The notes below the pieces were generated by a model. It did not search any database. It saw only the letters and a list, made by a program, of their open reading frames with translations, and was not told the DNA's origin. From assembly GCA_036873135.1 (NCBI GenBank), contig JAPTYO010000009.1, positions 40,068,756-40,132,755 on the forward strand: a stretch of DNA of 64,000 nucleotides, in the 5' to 3' direction. Both the position numbers and the translations under genes were made by a program. How positions within the stretch are numbered: the first letter of the stretch is position 1; the number at the start of each line of letters is the position of its first letter. Below are positions 32,481 through 44,378 of this stretch, piece by piece. This stretch comes from Clarkia xantiana subsp. parviflora (taxonomy: Eukaryota > Streptophyta > Magnoliopsida > Myrtales > Onagraceae).

Positions 32481-32489
32481 TATATAATA

Positions 32490-33472
32490 ACTTATATTGA
32501 ACTAACAATTCCCATCTTTAAAATTAATTACAGATCTTCTGACCATACATACATATTAGTTTTTTTTTTTATAATATATATATTAGTTTGTCATGTGACA
32601 CTAAATACAATTTTGTATTTTACAACTTATTAAAATATTACACCATTAAAAAATAATATATTATGTTAATAATTACACGTGTAAACTTTCATGAATTTTT
32701 CAACCTTACTATCATTTAGTGCTGTTTTAATAACCACTTTAATTTTAAAGTAGATAAAAAGAATTTTCTAATAACATACTTATGATATCAATATTTATAA
32801 CATACATATATTACTAACAACCTAATTAAAAATAAAATAGATATATATATATATATATATTATTTTTAGTATATTAAATACTAATTTTAAAAACCACACT
32901 AATGATTATTAAGTATAGTAACATAAGTTTTCATTTTAGTATATTATTGTATACTAGGTATTCGCCCCGCGCGGGATTCGATATTTTCTATAATAATTGT
33001 TGTAAATATTATGTTACATATTTAAATATTGAAGGTATATTATATAGTTAACATTATTTGAGAAAATATTGAAATAATAACGCATCTTATCTAGATAGTT
33101 GTTCTATCATATTAATAGTGATATTTTTATTTACTATATACCGATAGTTAAATGATTATTCAAGTTATACACAACGAACACCAATGATACTTACAAAAAA
33201 AAAATTAGATATACAAATAAAACTGGAAATAATGAATGCTTCTAGTACTCAAAGCGAATCGGAACTTTTAGAATTAGTTCCACTAATTACTAAGCCGTTT
33301 TGTCGAAATTGAAACGGTGATTAGTAGATAAAACGCTGAAACGCATGTCAAATGATTTGGAGAGAAACCGTCAGAGTCGCTCAATTAGCTATAACGTAGA
33401 TGAGTTGGAGAAAAATTGCATGAGTCATTCAATTAGATGTAACGCAGAACCAAGCAGAAGTATAAAATAATA

Positions 33473-33510
<38 letters not shown>

Positions 33511-34179
33511 GACGAAATGCAACGGGGAAGCCTAGTGTATGTGATCAATGAAGGCGGATGGAGACTTTCTAAATTAATAAGTGAGAGACTTCTAAATTAT
33601 ATTATTATAAATAAGATAGCTACCAATCATATTTTTAAGGGGTGATATGAAATTTTTTAGATATACTGTGTAATAGCGTGGGTAGCATCCCAATTAGGAT
33701 AATATAGGTAAACTGCCCCGCGCTTCACGCGGTGTGATTTGGTATATAGTTATATATATATATAGTTAATAGGATACAATTTAACAAATTATAGCAACCT
33801 ATATGTTGTTTATATATTGTTGACAAACTAAGTAGTTTTTCACTAAGAGTAACATTTATCTATAGTAACAACAATTACATTGTGAATATGTGCAAGTAAA
33901 TCAATCTACAATGTAAAACTTAACATGTTGATCTCCAAAACAATAACAGAGTCAAAATTCTTCTTCTCGAAACTGTAATTTTTTTGAAGGAATGTTCATC
34001 ATTATTCTACAACCAATATCCATTTAAAGTTTTTTAAATCTAAACTGAAATTTGAAAATTTAGGATGCTGAATGATGTAGTAATATACTAATGATAGTGT
34101 GAGATATATGACATTTCAACTTCGTCAAACCCAAATATGACACTACAGTAAAAGAGAACAGAAAACAACCAATAAACCT
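32490..34179. other. AT-rich spacer with simple repeats and Helitron-like ends
   Basis: Contains TA runs (32840-32860), an AAT microsatellite (33467-33510) and two minus-strand Helitron-like 3' ends: a CG-rich hairpin followed by CCTAGT near 32954-32975, and a degenerate one near 33700-33735. No coding sequence seen. Confidence 0.45.
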
Positions 34180-34256
34180 TCAATCAGGAATAACTATGAA
34201 CCGTGTTTTTAAGTGGGCTTCAATAGCAGTATATGCGTCACTATCATCCATGGTCA
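34180..34256 (-). pseudogene. Possible last exon of a decayed gene
   Basis: The minus-strand frame reads DSDAYTAIEAHLKTRFIVIPD and stops at 34180-34182. It has balanced codon content unlike its AT-rich surroundings. The acceptor is uncertain. It is listed with the other exon-like segments on this strand (34718-34837, 48366-48494). Confidence 0.3.
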
Positions 34257-34717
34257 CGCAAGTGAATGCGCAATTCATAATTATGAAGAAAAAAAAAACT
34301 ATTAAGTTTAGGAGATTAGATGGGATGCTAGCTAATGCTGATTTAGTTTTATCCATATGAATAAAAGAATAATTAATAATACCATGAAAAATTCAGAAAA
34401 TAAAATGATTAAGAGGTAAATATAAGAAGATTCAGCTAAAAAAAGAGATCTAAAGAATAACATTAACAACTACCAAAACATGACAGTTTAGTGTAAGCTG
34501 AGTTCGGCTATATGTAGCAATTGTCAATTAAACTCCTTTGATAATAATTCAGCAAATTTTAACTTTGAGATGTGACCCAATGTAGAGGACATTTAATCCT
34601 TCCATACTTCATGAATAACCATAAATTTGTATGAACATGAAAATATATGAGAAATATATAAGAGCGCATTATAAAACATTTGCATTGAGTAAATAAAAAG
34701 TGACATGAAGCACTTAC

Positions 34718-34837
34718 ATAAATGTGCTTATCTCGTCATCCATTGCAGTAATTGAATAAAAGCTAGAGATGAACTGGTTTTCAATTTCTAGAAAGCGTTG
34801 GGCTTGCTCGTGCATTTTAGTTAGTATCTCTCTTATC
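34718..34837 (-). pseudogene. Exon-like segment of an unidentified gene
   Basis: A 120-bp, 40-codon stretch open throughout, bounded by acceptor CACTTAG|G and a consensus donor AT|GTAAGT on the minus strand. It encodes KMHEQAQRFLEIENQF followed by SSFYSITAMDDEIS, which looks like real protein rather than random reading. I do not recognise the family. The neighbouring exon-like segments on the same strand lie at 34180 and, across element B, at 47870-49064. Confidence 0.45.
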
Positions 34838-35557
34838 CTAAGTGCATCACTACTCCACAAGAAAAATAAACAAAAATTACCGCAATCTATGCAATTGCAA
34901 GACCATCGGTCTCTCTAACCTTGAAAGAATTAGGTTTAGGGATCCGACCCAGCTATTGCAATTTGTGAGAGATTAAACTTCATTAGTTGGTGCATACTTT
35001 ATAAGGGGGCGATCATGATATATTCAGATACAGAAGACCGATTCTTGAATCAAGCCAATTCATGAACTGGTAGGATGAACTAACTGACCAAAAAAGCATG
35101 AAAATATAGGAAATAAGATAAGGAAAGGAACTAAAGGACCATTAAGGAAAGATAACATGATTCCCAGAATAAGATTTCGCACATTAATGCTTATATTTGT
35201 GTACAGTCCCAACATCTGTACAAGACAACAAAATAATTAGTATTAACGAAAGATGCATGACAGTGTATGGTAGTTGCTTGGTATGGAGAAAGAGAAACAA
35301 AGTGCATGGAAATCAGTCTTGAAATCAATGAAAATATTCTCCTTACCCTCAAGATTTGTATTCATTATTAATTAAAAAAATGAATTAACATGCCATAGAG
35401 TTCTAATGCAGAGTAGTTTATTTCTTGCAGGTCTTGAATGAGAATCGTTGAGAATGTAGTTTCGCTTCTTAATTCATACAGTCTCAGTCCCAAAATATTA
35501 GTTTTCTTGTTTTGTTCAATGAAAAGAAGTCATTTGAAGTCTCTGATTATCAGTCTG

Positions 35558-35825
35558 CAGGATATAAAACATTTCAGTTAATGCAAGACACCAAAAGTTT
35601 CACCTGCATAAATAATCCAATGCAGATGTTGTATATATCCACTTTGATTTACAGATGACAAACAGGGATGACACAAAATGAACAGAAAATCTAGATTCAT
35701 GAATGAATAAATGTAACGACGGTTGGATTGCTAGAACTTTAGTTTTTCCCAAATACATGTTCGTTTTCGAGGACCAATGAGAATATAGATCATGCAAATT
35801 CTTAAATAAATCCTAACAATGGTAG
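35558..35825. repeat. 268-bp direct repeat flanking element B, left copy
   Basis: Same as 46733-47000 except for six mismatches by eye. It ends one base before the left LTR of B. On the minus strand it holds an acceptor-like CCTGCAG at its left edge. Confidence 0.92.
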
Positions 35826-35826
35826 T

Positions 35827-36447
35827 TGGATCATGGTTGGAACTCCGGCACGTTCTTGACGGAAGTCTGAACTCCTTTGCTCCAAGTAATCCTGCAAAAG
35901 GGGATAGACCGGGTGGTGACCCAGAATCCCTCTCTGATACCTAAATGAGTATCTCGATGTAGGCAAGTATGTAGGAAAGTATCAGCGTATGAGTATGTCC
36001 TGAGGTAATTCCTTCCTGTATAAAGGGGAGGAGTTACCCCAGTTACCTGTTGAGATAACTGCCAGAGGCAGTTAGCCCACGTTCCATTTATCTCGGCCAC
36101 TTGCCCACGTTCCATCTTTTCAGGCCACTTCTCCACTACGCTGATAGTGGGCGTGTTTCTCGGCCTCATCCTCTGGTGGCAAGTCCCGAGGATTTCGGGG
36201 ACTCCAGAGTTATCTCCTTTGGTCACCGCTCGGGGCCCCTCGTCATCGGGACAGGGCCAACATCCTCAGGGATTCAACATCGGGGCCTACTCAAAGGCAT
36301 TTCATCGGGAGCGTCCAGCTCATATGTCGGGACCGACCTTGTCGGGACCCCTCATATTGGTCCTCTAGGCCTATTTTGGGGCCCAGTGGGCCTACTTCAC
36401 CGTTTACTCGTCGTTAATGGGCCTAACGGCTATATCGAAACCCATCA
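35827..36447 (-). repeat. 3' LTR of element B
   Basis: 621 bp, ends TGATGGGTTTCG (36447) and GATCCA (35827) on the minus strand. It has one copy of the 26-bp unit that is threefold in the other LTR. Confidence 0.93.
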
Positions 36448-36459
36448 TTTGCCCCCAAG
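36448..36459 (-). other. Polypurine tract of element B
   Basis: CTTGGGGGCAAA on the minus strand, directly before the LTR start. Confidence 0.8.
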
Positions 36460-36790
36460 ACATGAGGGACTTACAGTTCGTCGTGTCTTCCAACTCCGGA
36501 CCTCCCGATATTGGCATCAGAGGCTTTTAACTTCACAAAAATCTTCTGACGCAGATCTTCTCTCCACGATTCCCTGATATTCCGAGGATAACCACCAAAT
36601 CTGAAAAGATTTCTCGGTTACTCAACTATTAAACTCCATGGGTGATGAAGCGACGACTTTGGTACCCGTGTCTGCTTTTTCTGAAAAAACACTTTTTAGC
36701 TGTTTTGTCGTTAGCGTCTCGACGACTCAGGTTGAAACGTTTTATCTTCAACGGTCCGGATTGAAACATCTCTTCGACTATCTTCTCTCC

Positions 36791-36798
36791 TATAAAAT
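36791..36798 (+). promoter_or_regulatory. TATA box of the antisense gene of element B
   Basis: TATAAAAT on the plus strand, 155 bp upstream of the aORF ATG, within the sequence between the polypurine tract and the aORF. Confidence 0.65.
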
Positions 36799-36945
36799 CC
36801 CCAAATATTAGCGCAATGCACTTCTCCTTTACCGTTTCATCCTCTGCAATTTCAAAAGCTCAAGCTCTCCTTCCTGATTTCTGATCAACGCTCCGGCAAC
36901 CAGGATCTCCGACCATCAGGATCATCTTTTCTTCCCCAATTCAGC

Positions 36946-39900
36946 ATGTCTGGTAAGATTCTTCCTCCGATTCCGAAAAAACTGTTAAAATAGTTTTTCT
37001 TTTATCTCAATCAGTCTTACCCGGACTTTTCCAAAAAACAACTGTACCTTTTCTTGCCATGGTCATTTTCCAGACGGTGAATCCAGTTATAGGGGGAGAA
37101 AACCCTTCAAGTTTGATTATGGTTGTAATGAGATCTCGGAAAACGCCTATGACGAAGCTCTACGGGAAGGATGTATCACTTTCACCTGGGAGCCTCGCTA
37201 CCCCTATCCTCGCCCTCGCGTCCCGAGCGACCCTGTGGTCACGCGTCCTCGGGAAGGGGAGGTATTTGTCTCCACCGGGAAAGTATCAGCGGGGATCCGA
37301 TTCCCTTTATGTGGGGATCTAGTCGAGATGTGTGATTATTACAAAACACATCCGACTACTTTTTCCCCCCACGCCATCTGAGTGTGGAACGCCTTCCATG
37401 TACTCTGCCTCCGCCAGAAGTGGACCTATAGCCTCCGACTTTTCCGGACCTTCTACGGGATGAAGTGCAACGATGTCGGGGTCTGTGCCTTCTACCCACG
37501 GATGCCCAAATGGAGAAAGACGCAGCTCTCCCGATATAGCTGGAACGGTGACACCTGGAAGGTCGCCAAAGGTCGGGGGCTCATCACTGACTCGGGGCCT
37601 GACAACAGCGGCTGGAAGAAGAATTACTTCTTCATCCGGAACAGTTCCATCCCATGGCCGCGATGGGAGGTTGAAGCAGACCCTCATCCCTCTTATCACA
37701 CCTACTCGGCAGAGGATTTTTAAATTCTCCACTGCATCCAACTCTATCGTTGGGGGGATTCCTTCGCTCCCCTCGATGCCAACTCCATCGTGGAGCGGGA
37801 TCTGATTCTGGCAGGGATCTGTCTCCTCGATGTTGCCTCCGGGGGTCAACTCTAGGACGGCCCCTCCAATGTCGTTCCTTGGGTAATATTCTAATTGCAC
37901 CTTTGTCTTCGTCTTTGCAACTAAGAAGGTATCAATGCTGACCAATATCATGCTTAAGCAGGCAGAGACCGATGCCGTCCAACGTCCCGCGCGGAAGGGG
38001 AAGTCCTCGAAGAGGGCCGCCTCCTCATCGGCACCTCCATCTGCGGAGGAGGCCAAGCGGGCCCGGGTGGACAAGATGGAGAGGATCTTCAACACCCAGA
38101 CTCCCGAAGAAGGTAAGCAGCTCCGATTAGCCATCCGATTATACAAAAAGCGTATTCCCGAGGAGTTGATCCCCTCCGATAAGAAAGCCAGAATCGAAGG
38201 GATCAACTGCATCCTGCAAGGAGAAACTCCCCGCATCCTTAAAGCGAGTTATTACAACTATTACGGGAAAGACCAGTATCTCTCTCGTCGCGTCGTTTGG
38301 TGTAAGGATCCCGATCAACTCCCTGATTATCTTTCTAAAGCTTCTCGTCCTCCAGCTGCAGGTCAATCGGGAGCTGGAGCTTCAGCGCGGTTGCCACCCT
38401 CCAATGCTCGGGTCGGAGAGCCCCTCCTTCCACTTCCTGCCCCGAGAGGATCGGGGACTGAGGATGCGCCGACGGACGGTCAGTCCCGTCGGGTGGTTGA
38501 CCTGGACGTTTCTCATTCTTCCGAGGAGGTGAGCGAAGGTCAAGTCCTGATTCGTCGTCGGGGGGGTGAGGCAGACCCCGTTGGAGCCAACTCCCGAGGG
38601 GCTGCTTCCATCTTCCCCAACACCACAGCATTCGCCGGTTCTGAGCCTAACTCCTGAAGGGATGACTGGGTCTCACGGCGGCTCTGAGGCACGCACCTCC
38701 GATACTCGGGTCGTCCTTCCCCCTCTCCCCTTAGACGGGAGTTTTTATCAGCTCTACACCCCCGACCAAGCGACAGCTCCCTGGACCCCGATCGAGTCAC
38801 TGCGAGGGGTCCCGCTCCGTCGGGGCGATGCACCACCGGAACTGGGTCTGCACTTGCTGGCAGGTTCAGTTCCGCCATCTCTAAAGCTTCTGCTCTCCTT
38901 GGCTCGGGAGGACATCCACACGGACATTCGCGAAATGGCCGTTCGCCGCGTGGAGGTTAGGCTTCCTGTTTTTACACTTAGTATATAAGGCAAAATATTC
39001 TCATGTACTAACCTCTTCCTTTCTTTTTCTTAGGAAATGGCGGACCAACACCGCTGTTTCGGGTACATCCTGGCCCTGGAGGAGGCCCTTGAGCAGGAGC
39101 GAGCCAAGGCGGCCCCCGAGGTCTTGGCCAAGCTCGAGGAGGATTTGGCTGCCTCCGAATCGTCGAAGAGCAAGCTGGTTAAGGAGCAGGCCCTCCTTAG
39201 CCAGAAGACTCGGGACCTCCTGAAGCGGGTCCACGACTTTGAGCGATTGCTGAAGCAGGAGCAGCAAAAGCTCAAGGAAGAGCAGCAGAGGCACGCGGAG
39301 GATCAGGACAGGCTCGTCCTGGAGAAGAAGGCTCTTGAGGACGTCAAGGCGGGACTGGAGGCTGAGAAGGTCCTTCTCACCAATCGGTCCCAACAGATGG
39401 AGCGGGAAATCGCTGAGTTTCCCACCAAACTGGCCGAGGCTGAGGCCAAGGGTCGGGAAGATTACCGGGGCTCCTAGGATTTAAAGGTGGACGCGGTGAG
39501 GTTCTGTAACGCGGAGATGGAGACCACCTTGCTCAATGCTGTTGAAGAACTCCATCTGGAGTACGGCAATGCCATTGACTTCACCAAGTCTCAGACTCTC
39601 GCCCCCTTCGCGGAGAGGTATTTCAACCTTTCAGAGGAGAGCGATGAGGCCAACACCCCCGAAGGAATTGCGGGTGCTGAAGGCATGGTGGAGCCTCCAA
39701 GTACAGACCTCCCGACAGCTGATCCCCCGACAATCGACCCTTCACTGGCTGACCTCCCAGGGTCCGATCCTCGATCGGCCAATCTTCCGGGATCCGATCC
39801 TCCGATCGTGGAGCCTTCTGCCACGGACCTCGTGGACTCTGCTCCCCTCGGTGCTGCCAAGGACCAAGCTCAACGCTTTATTTTTGGAATCCTTGTAATT

Positions 39901-39981
39901 TCCTTCTCCTGTCATGAACCTTCAGGCCTTTATAATATCAATCTATTTTGGTTCCGATTATCGTTGCACCACTTAAGGTGA
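36946..39981 (+). pseudogene. Antisense spliced gene (aORF) of element B
   Basis: ATG at 36946; exon 1 encodes MS plus one base, then intron 36953-37073 (121 bp, GTAAG to CAG). Exon 2 has the same domain as in element A (GIRFPLCGDLVEMCDYY; TDSGPDNSGWKKNYFF). The frame change at 37883-37925 is also 43 bp with GTAAT and AAG ends. Exon 3 starts MLKQAETDAV after a short lead, with basic KRAASSS and KRARVDK, then a Pro-rich part and PLPLDGSFYQLYTPDQ. Intron 38956-39033 (78 bp) precedes the coiled coil (EQEQQKLKEEQQRHAEDQ) and an acidic, Pro-rich tail. Stops at 37379, 37721 and 39475 and a frame change near 38600 show decay. The introns stand where those of element A stand, so splicing was kept during divergence. 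Confidence 0.75.
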
Positions 39982-40332
39982 ATTAACCACGCAACTTAAG
40001 GCGATTTGACCATACCACTTAGATTGATTCAACACGTCACTTAAGACATTTTAACCACACCACTTAAGGTGATTTAACCATGCCACTTAAGGCAATTTAA
40101 CCACACCACTTAAGGCGATTTAACCACACCACTTAAGGTGATTTAACCACACCACTTAAGGCAATTTAACCATGCCACTTAAGGCAATTTAACCACACCA
40201 CTTAAGGCGATTTAACCACACCACTTAAGGCGATTTAACCACACCACTTAAGGTGATTTAACCACACCACTTAAGGCGATTTAACCACACCACTTAAGGC
40301 GATTTAACCACACCACTTAAGGCGATTTATCT
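39970..40332. repeat. About 23 bp tandem repeat between aORF and pol of element B
   Basis: Some fifteen units of CCACTTAAGGCGATTTAACCACA, nearly perfect toward the right. Same relative place as the different array in element A. Confidence 0.92.
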
Positions 40333-40437
40333 AACAACAATCTGATCGGAAGCAACTTCTTTATTCATTGATGGGTTAAAACCTGTTTATATCAAATCAA
40401 AATGATAAACAACTTGCACCACTAAAGGCGACTAATA

Positions 40438-42186
40438 TCAGGCATGACATTTCTTCAAGTGTTCACCACTGAAAGAATGCTTCAACACATTGCCATCGAG
40501 GTTTTCCAACTTATACGCATTTCGAGCTGGCATCCCCACGACCATATAAGGTCCTTCCCATTTTGGTGACATCTTGTTGATCCGATCCAAAAGGGTAAAT
40601 TCGTTCCGACGCCAGACCAGTTCCCCGACAAAGAACTGTCGAGACTTGACTCGCCGATTGTAATATCGGGCCGTTGCCAAGCGTATCCGAGCTTGGGCCT
40701 CCTCGGCATTCCGCCTCTTCTCTTCGACCAAGTCCAAGTCCAAACGCCTCATTTCATCATTCGACAGAGGTTCATAATACCTCGTCTGATGGGATGCCAC
40801 AGCTATTTCAACGGGAGCGACTGCTTCCATGCCATAAACAAGGCCAAACAGAGTCTCCCCAGTCGATCGTTTGGGTGTTGTTCTAACAGCCCAAAGCACA
40901 TTTTCCAGCTCGTCAAGCCATTTGCCCTTCAAGGCATGGACCCTCTTCTTCAGGCCATCCGTCACGATCTTGTTGGCTGACTCCACTTGTCCATTGGTTT
41001 AAGCATGATGGACAGAGGTTGTCCGATGCTCAATTTTTAGTTCCTCCAAGTACTCCTTCCACTGGATCCCGTTAAACGGAGGGCCGTTGTCACTGATCAA
41101 CACCTTAGGGATCCCGTATCTGGATATAATATGGGTCTGGAGGAATTTGAGGATATGATTCCCCGTTGTCTTGGCCAATGCCTTAGCTTCTATCCATTTC
41201 GAGAAATAATCAATAGCCACAAGCAAATATCGGCACTGACCTTTTGCAACTGGAAGGGGTCCCATCAAATCGATTCCCCATTGCGCGAAGGGCCAAGCAC
41301 TCTTGATGGACGTCAGGTCGGCAGCTGGAGCCACGATATTCAGGGCATACCTTTGGCAAGCGTCACTGGATTGGACTAGCATCGTTGCCTCCTTATTCAT
41401 CGAGGGCCAGTAATAGCCCAGGTTCAGCACTTTCCTCACGATGGATCTGGCACCTTCATGACAAGCCGAGTATCCTTTGTGCACCTCCCTAAGGATCCGA
41501 TCTGTATCGGGTTCAGCCACACATTTCAAGTAAGGAGTTGAATACCCCCTTTTATACAGCTGATTGTCCACCATCACATAATTGACTGCGATTCGGCGTA
41601 ATTTGCCGGCTACTACTTCATCATCGGGGACTGCCCCCGTAGTCAGGTACGCGGCTATCGGGGTCATCCAAGTGGGCTCCTCCGATCCGGTCTCGATGGC
41701 ACATACCTCTGATTGATCGGCGGCTGACAGGATCACCTTCTCCAAGAAGTGCACCTTCCGACTTTCATCGAGGGGTGCCCACAAGGCGAACTTGCTCAAG
41801 GCATCTGCTTCCACATTATCCTCCCTCGGGATTGCCTCAATATCAAAGCTCTTGAAACTCTCCTTCAAGGTTTGCACCTCACGAAGGTACTTTTTCATCA
41901 TCGGGCTCTTTGCTTCGTATCGCCCCTGGACTTGGTTCACAATCAGGCTAGCATCACACTTTACCTTTAAGTGACCAACTCCCGTTCCTTTGGCAATCTT
42001 GAGGCCGGTGATGAGAGCCTCGTAGTTAGCTTCATTGTTGGTGGCCCTAAACGTCAAGGCCAAGTCATATCGAAGGGGCTCGCCTCCACCTGGCGGTATC
42101 AGTACGAACCCTGCTCCCGATCCTTCTGAATTTGAGGAGCCATCGGTATACATCTCCCAAGTGTCTTCGCCATTGGGCTGTTCTGA
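40438..42186 (-). pseudogene. pol: Second RNase H and integrase of element B
   Basis: RNase H: MYTDGSSNSEGSGAGFVL, CDASLIVNQVQG. Integrase: WGIDLMGPLP and ISDNGPPFNG carry the first two catalytic Asp; VESANK carries the Glu. The zinc finger is damaged (SSDACQ where element A has SCDACQ), and the Gln of the QTNGQVE motif is a stop near 40999. The C-terminal WEGPYMVVG motif is present and the frame ends at 40440. Confidence 0.9.
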
Positions 42187-44378
42187 CTATTCTGCCATAG
42201 GGACTTCCATGGTTGCCCCCTCTACAGGGCCCGCTTCTTCTAGATCGGGGGCTGTAGACTCTGCTATGAAATCCACCAACGCCTGGCCCTTAATAGCCGT
42301 TCTCGGAGCAAAGTGAATGCGGAACTCACTAAGCTCGACTGCCCATTTCATTAATCTCCCCGACGCATCAGGTCGGTTCAAAAAATGTTTCAAGTGCTGG
42401 TTCGTCAAAACAGTAATGTCATGCGCATGGAAGTAAGGTCTCAGCTTCAGAGCAGTAACAATCAACGCATAAAAATACTTCTCAACGGCTGGATAATTCA
42501 TTTCAGACTTGGCGAGTGCCTTGCTTACATAATAGACGGGAACTTGGTTACCCTCTACGACTTCACTAAGACAGAGCTAACAGCAAATTCAGAAACAGCC
42601 AAATACAGATAGAGTGGCTCACCTGGAATGGGCTTCGCCAACGGCGAGAGGGTGCGGAGGTGCTGCTTGAGTGCCTGGAACGCCTCTTCGCACTTGGCCT
42701 TCCACTCAAACTTCTTGTTGGCCCTCAGCACTTCAAAGAACGGCATAGATCGGTCGCTTGCCTTGGACAGGAAGCGATTCATCGCGGCCAATCGGCCATT
42801 CAGCACCTGCACCTCCCGATGGTTCGTCGGGGACTTCATCTCCTCGATCGCCTTCAGCTTCTCAGGGTTCACCTCGATTCCCCTTTGGCTCACCATGAAG
42901 CCCAAGAACTTCCCCGAGTGTACTCCGAAGGCACACTTGGTCGGGTTCAAGCGGACTTGATGAAGCCTCATCCGCTTAAACGCCGTGGCCAAGTTGTGGA
43001 CATGATCCTCGGCCTGTCGGGACTTTACCAGCATATCGTCCAGATTGGCCTCTATCGTCATCCCCATCATATCCCCGAACAGTTTGTTCACCGTCCTCTG
43101 ATAAGTTGCACCGGCATTGATCAGTCCAAAGGGCATGACATCATAGTGATAGATGTCACTATCAGCATAAAAAGCGGTGTGGGGGGCATCCTCCTTGGAC
43201 ATCTTGATCTGATTGTAACCGGAGTAGGCATCCATAAAGCTCAGCAACTCATGTCCCGATGTGGCATCCACAAGCTGGTCGATCCTCGGGAGCGGATAGC
43301 AGTCCTTCGGGCATGCTTTGTTCAGGTCGCGGAAATCAACACACATCCGCCACTTGCCATTGCTCTTCTTCACCAGGATTGGGTTGGCGACCCAGGTCTG
43401 GAATCAGAGCTCCTCAATAAATCCAGCATCAGGCAACCTGCCCACCTCTTGCTGGATCGCGATCTTCTTGTCTGCACCCATCGGGCGCCTTCTATGTGCA
43501 ATCGTCTTGATCGCGGGGTCAATCTTCAGCTCACGAGTAATCACATCGGGGCTGATTCCTGGCATGTCACATGGGGACCAGGCAAACAGCTCCTTGAACT
43601 CCTTCAACAAATCAATCAGCTCTTGGGCCCTCTCCCCAGACAGAGCGGACCCGATCTTCACCTTCCTCTGAGGTCCATCAATCTCGACCTCCTTCAAATC
43701 CTCCATCGGGGCGGGACGCCCAAACTCCTCTCTGGGATCAGCATCAGTCTGGAAAATAGTCACAGCCTTCCGATTTTTCCTTCGAGTGGCATTGACTTAG
43801 CACTTCCTGGAGGCCACCTGATCGCCCCTGACTTCCCCGACTCCGTGGTCGGTCGGAAACTTCATCTTCTGATGGACAGTTGAGGCAATTGCCCCCATCG
43901 GGTTGATGGTGGTCCTCCCGATAATTGCATTGTAAGTCCTCGCGGACTCGACCACCATGAACTCCACGTCCCTCTTCTCCGACTTCCAACCACTACCGAA
44001 CTCAACCGGTAATGTAATCATCCCCACCGGGTAAGAGGTAGAGCCAGAAAATCCAACCAGCGGGAAGTCCGCATGCTTCAAATCCTTCTTGGTTTTTCCC
44101 ATGGCCTCCAGCGCATCCATGAACAAAATATCGGAGGAGCTCCCTCCATCAATCAAAATTCGCTTCATCTCGTACCCATCCACGTTCAGGGTCACGACCA
44201 AAGCATCATCGTGCGGGGTCTCCACACCTATCAGGTCCTCCGCTGAGAAGGAAATCACCATCTCTTCCTTCGTGGTCCAAGATCGGGCCCTCTTGCCCAG
44301 CACCACAGCAACAGGAATTCGAGAAGCATAGACCTCCCGAGATGCCGTGGTATCACCTCCTGCAGCAAAATCCTCCAT
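42187..44378 (-). pseudogene. pol: Protease, RT and first RNase H of element B
   Basis: Protease: KRILIDGGSSSDILFMDAL, YNAIIGRTTINPM. RT: KWRMCVDFRDLNKACPKD, MPFGLINAGATYQR. The catalytic box is NLDDMLVKS instead of YVDDMLVKS, so the conserved Tyr is lost. RNase H reads LKHFLNRPDASGRLMKWA. Stops near 43797 and 43404 and a frame break near 42555 add to the inactivation. Confidence 0.92.

Noticed and set aside
25990..37925. Third conserved intron of the aORF (43 bp in both A and B)
   Set aside because: GT and AG ends are present at 25990-26032 and 37883-37925, but 43 bp is shorter than usual plant introns; a conserved frameshift or a different donor is equally possible, so it is not counted as a certain intron.
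39970..40332. Regular short repeats resembling a CRISPR array
   Set aside because: Units are contiguous about 23-bp tandem copies without unique spacers, in a plant retrotransposon.
42660..43883. 407-codon plus-strand ORF
   Set aside because: It is the opposite strand of the RT and protease region of element B and has no recognisable domain.
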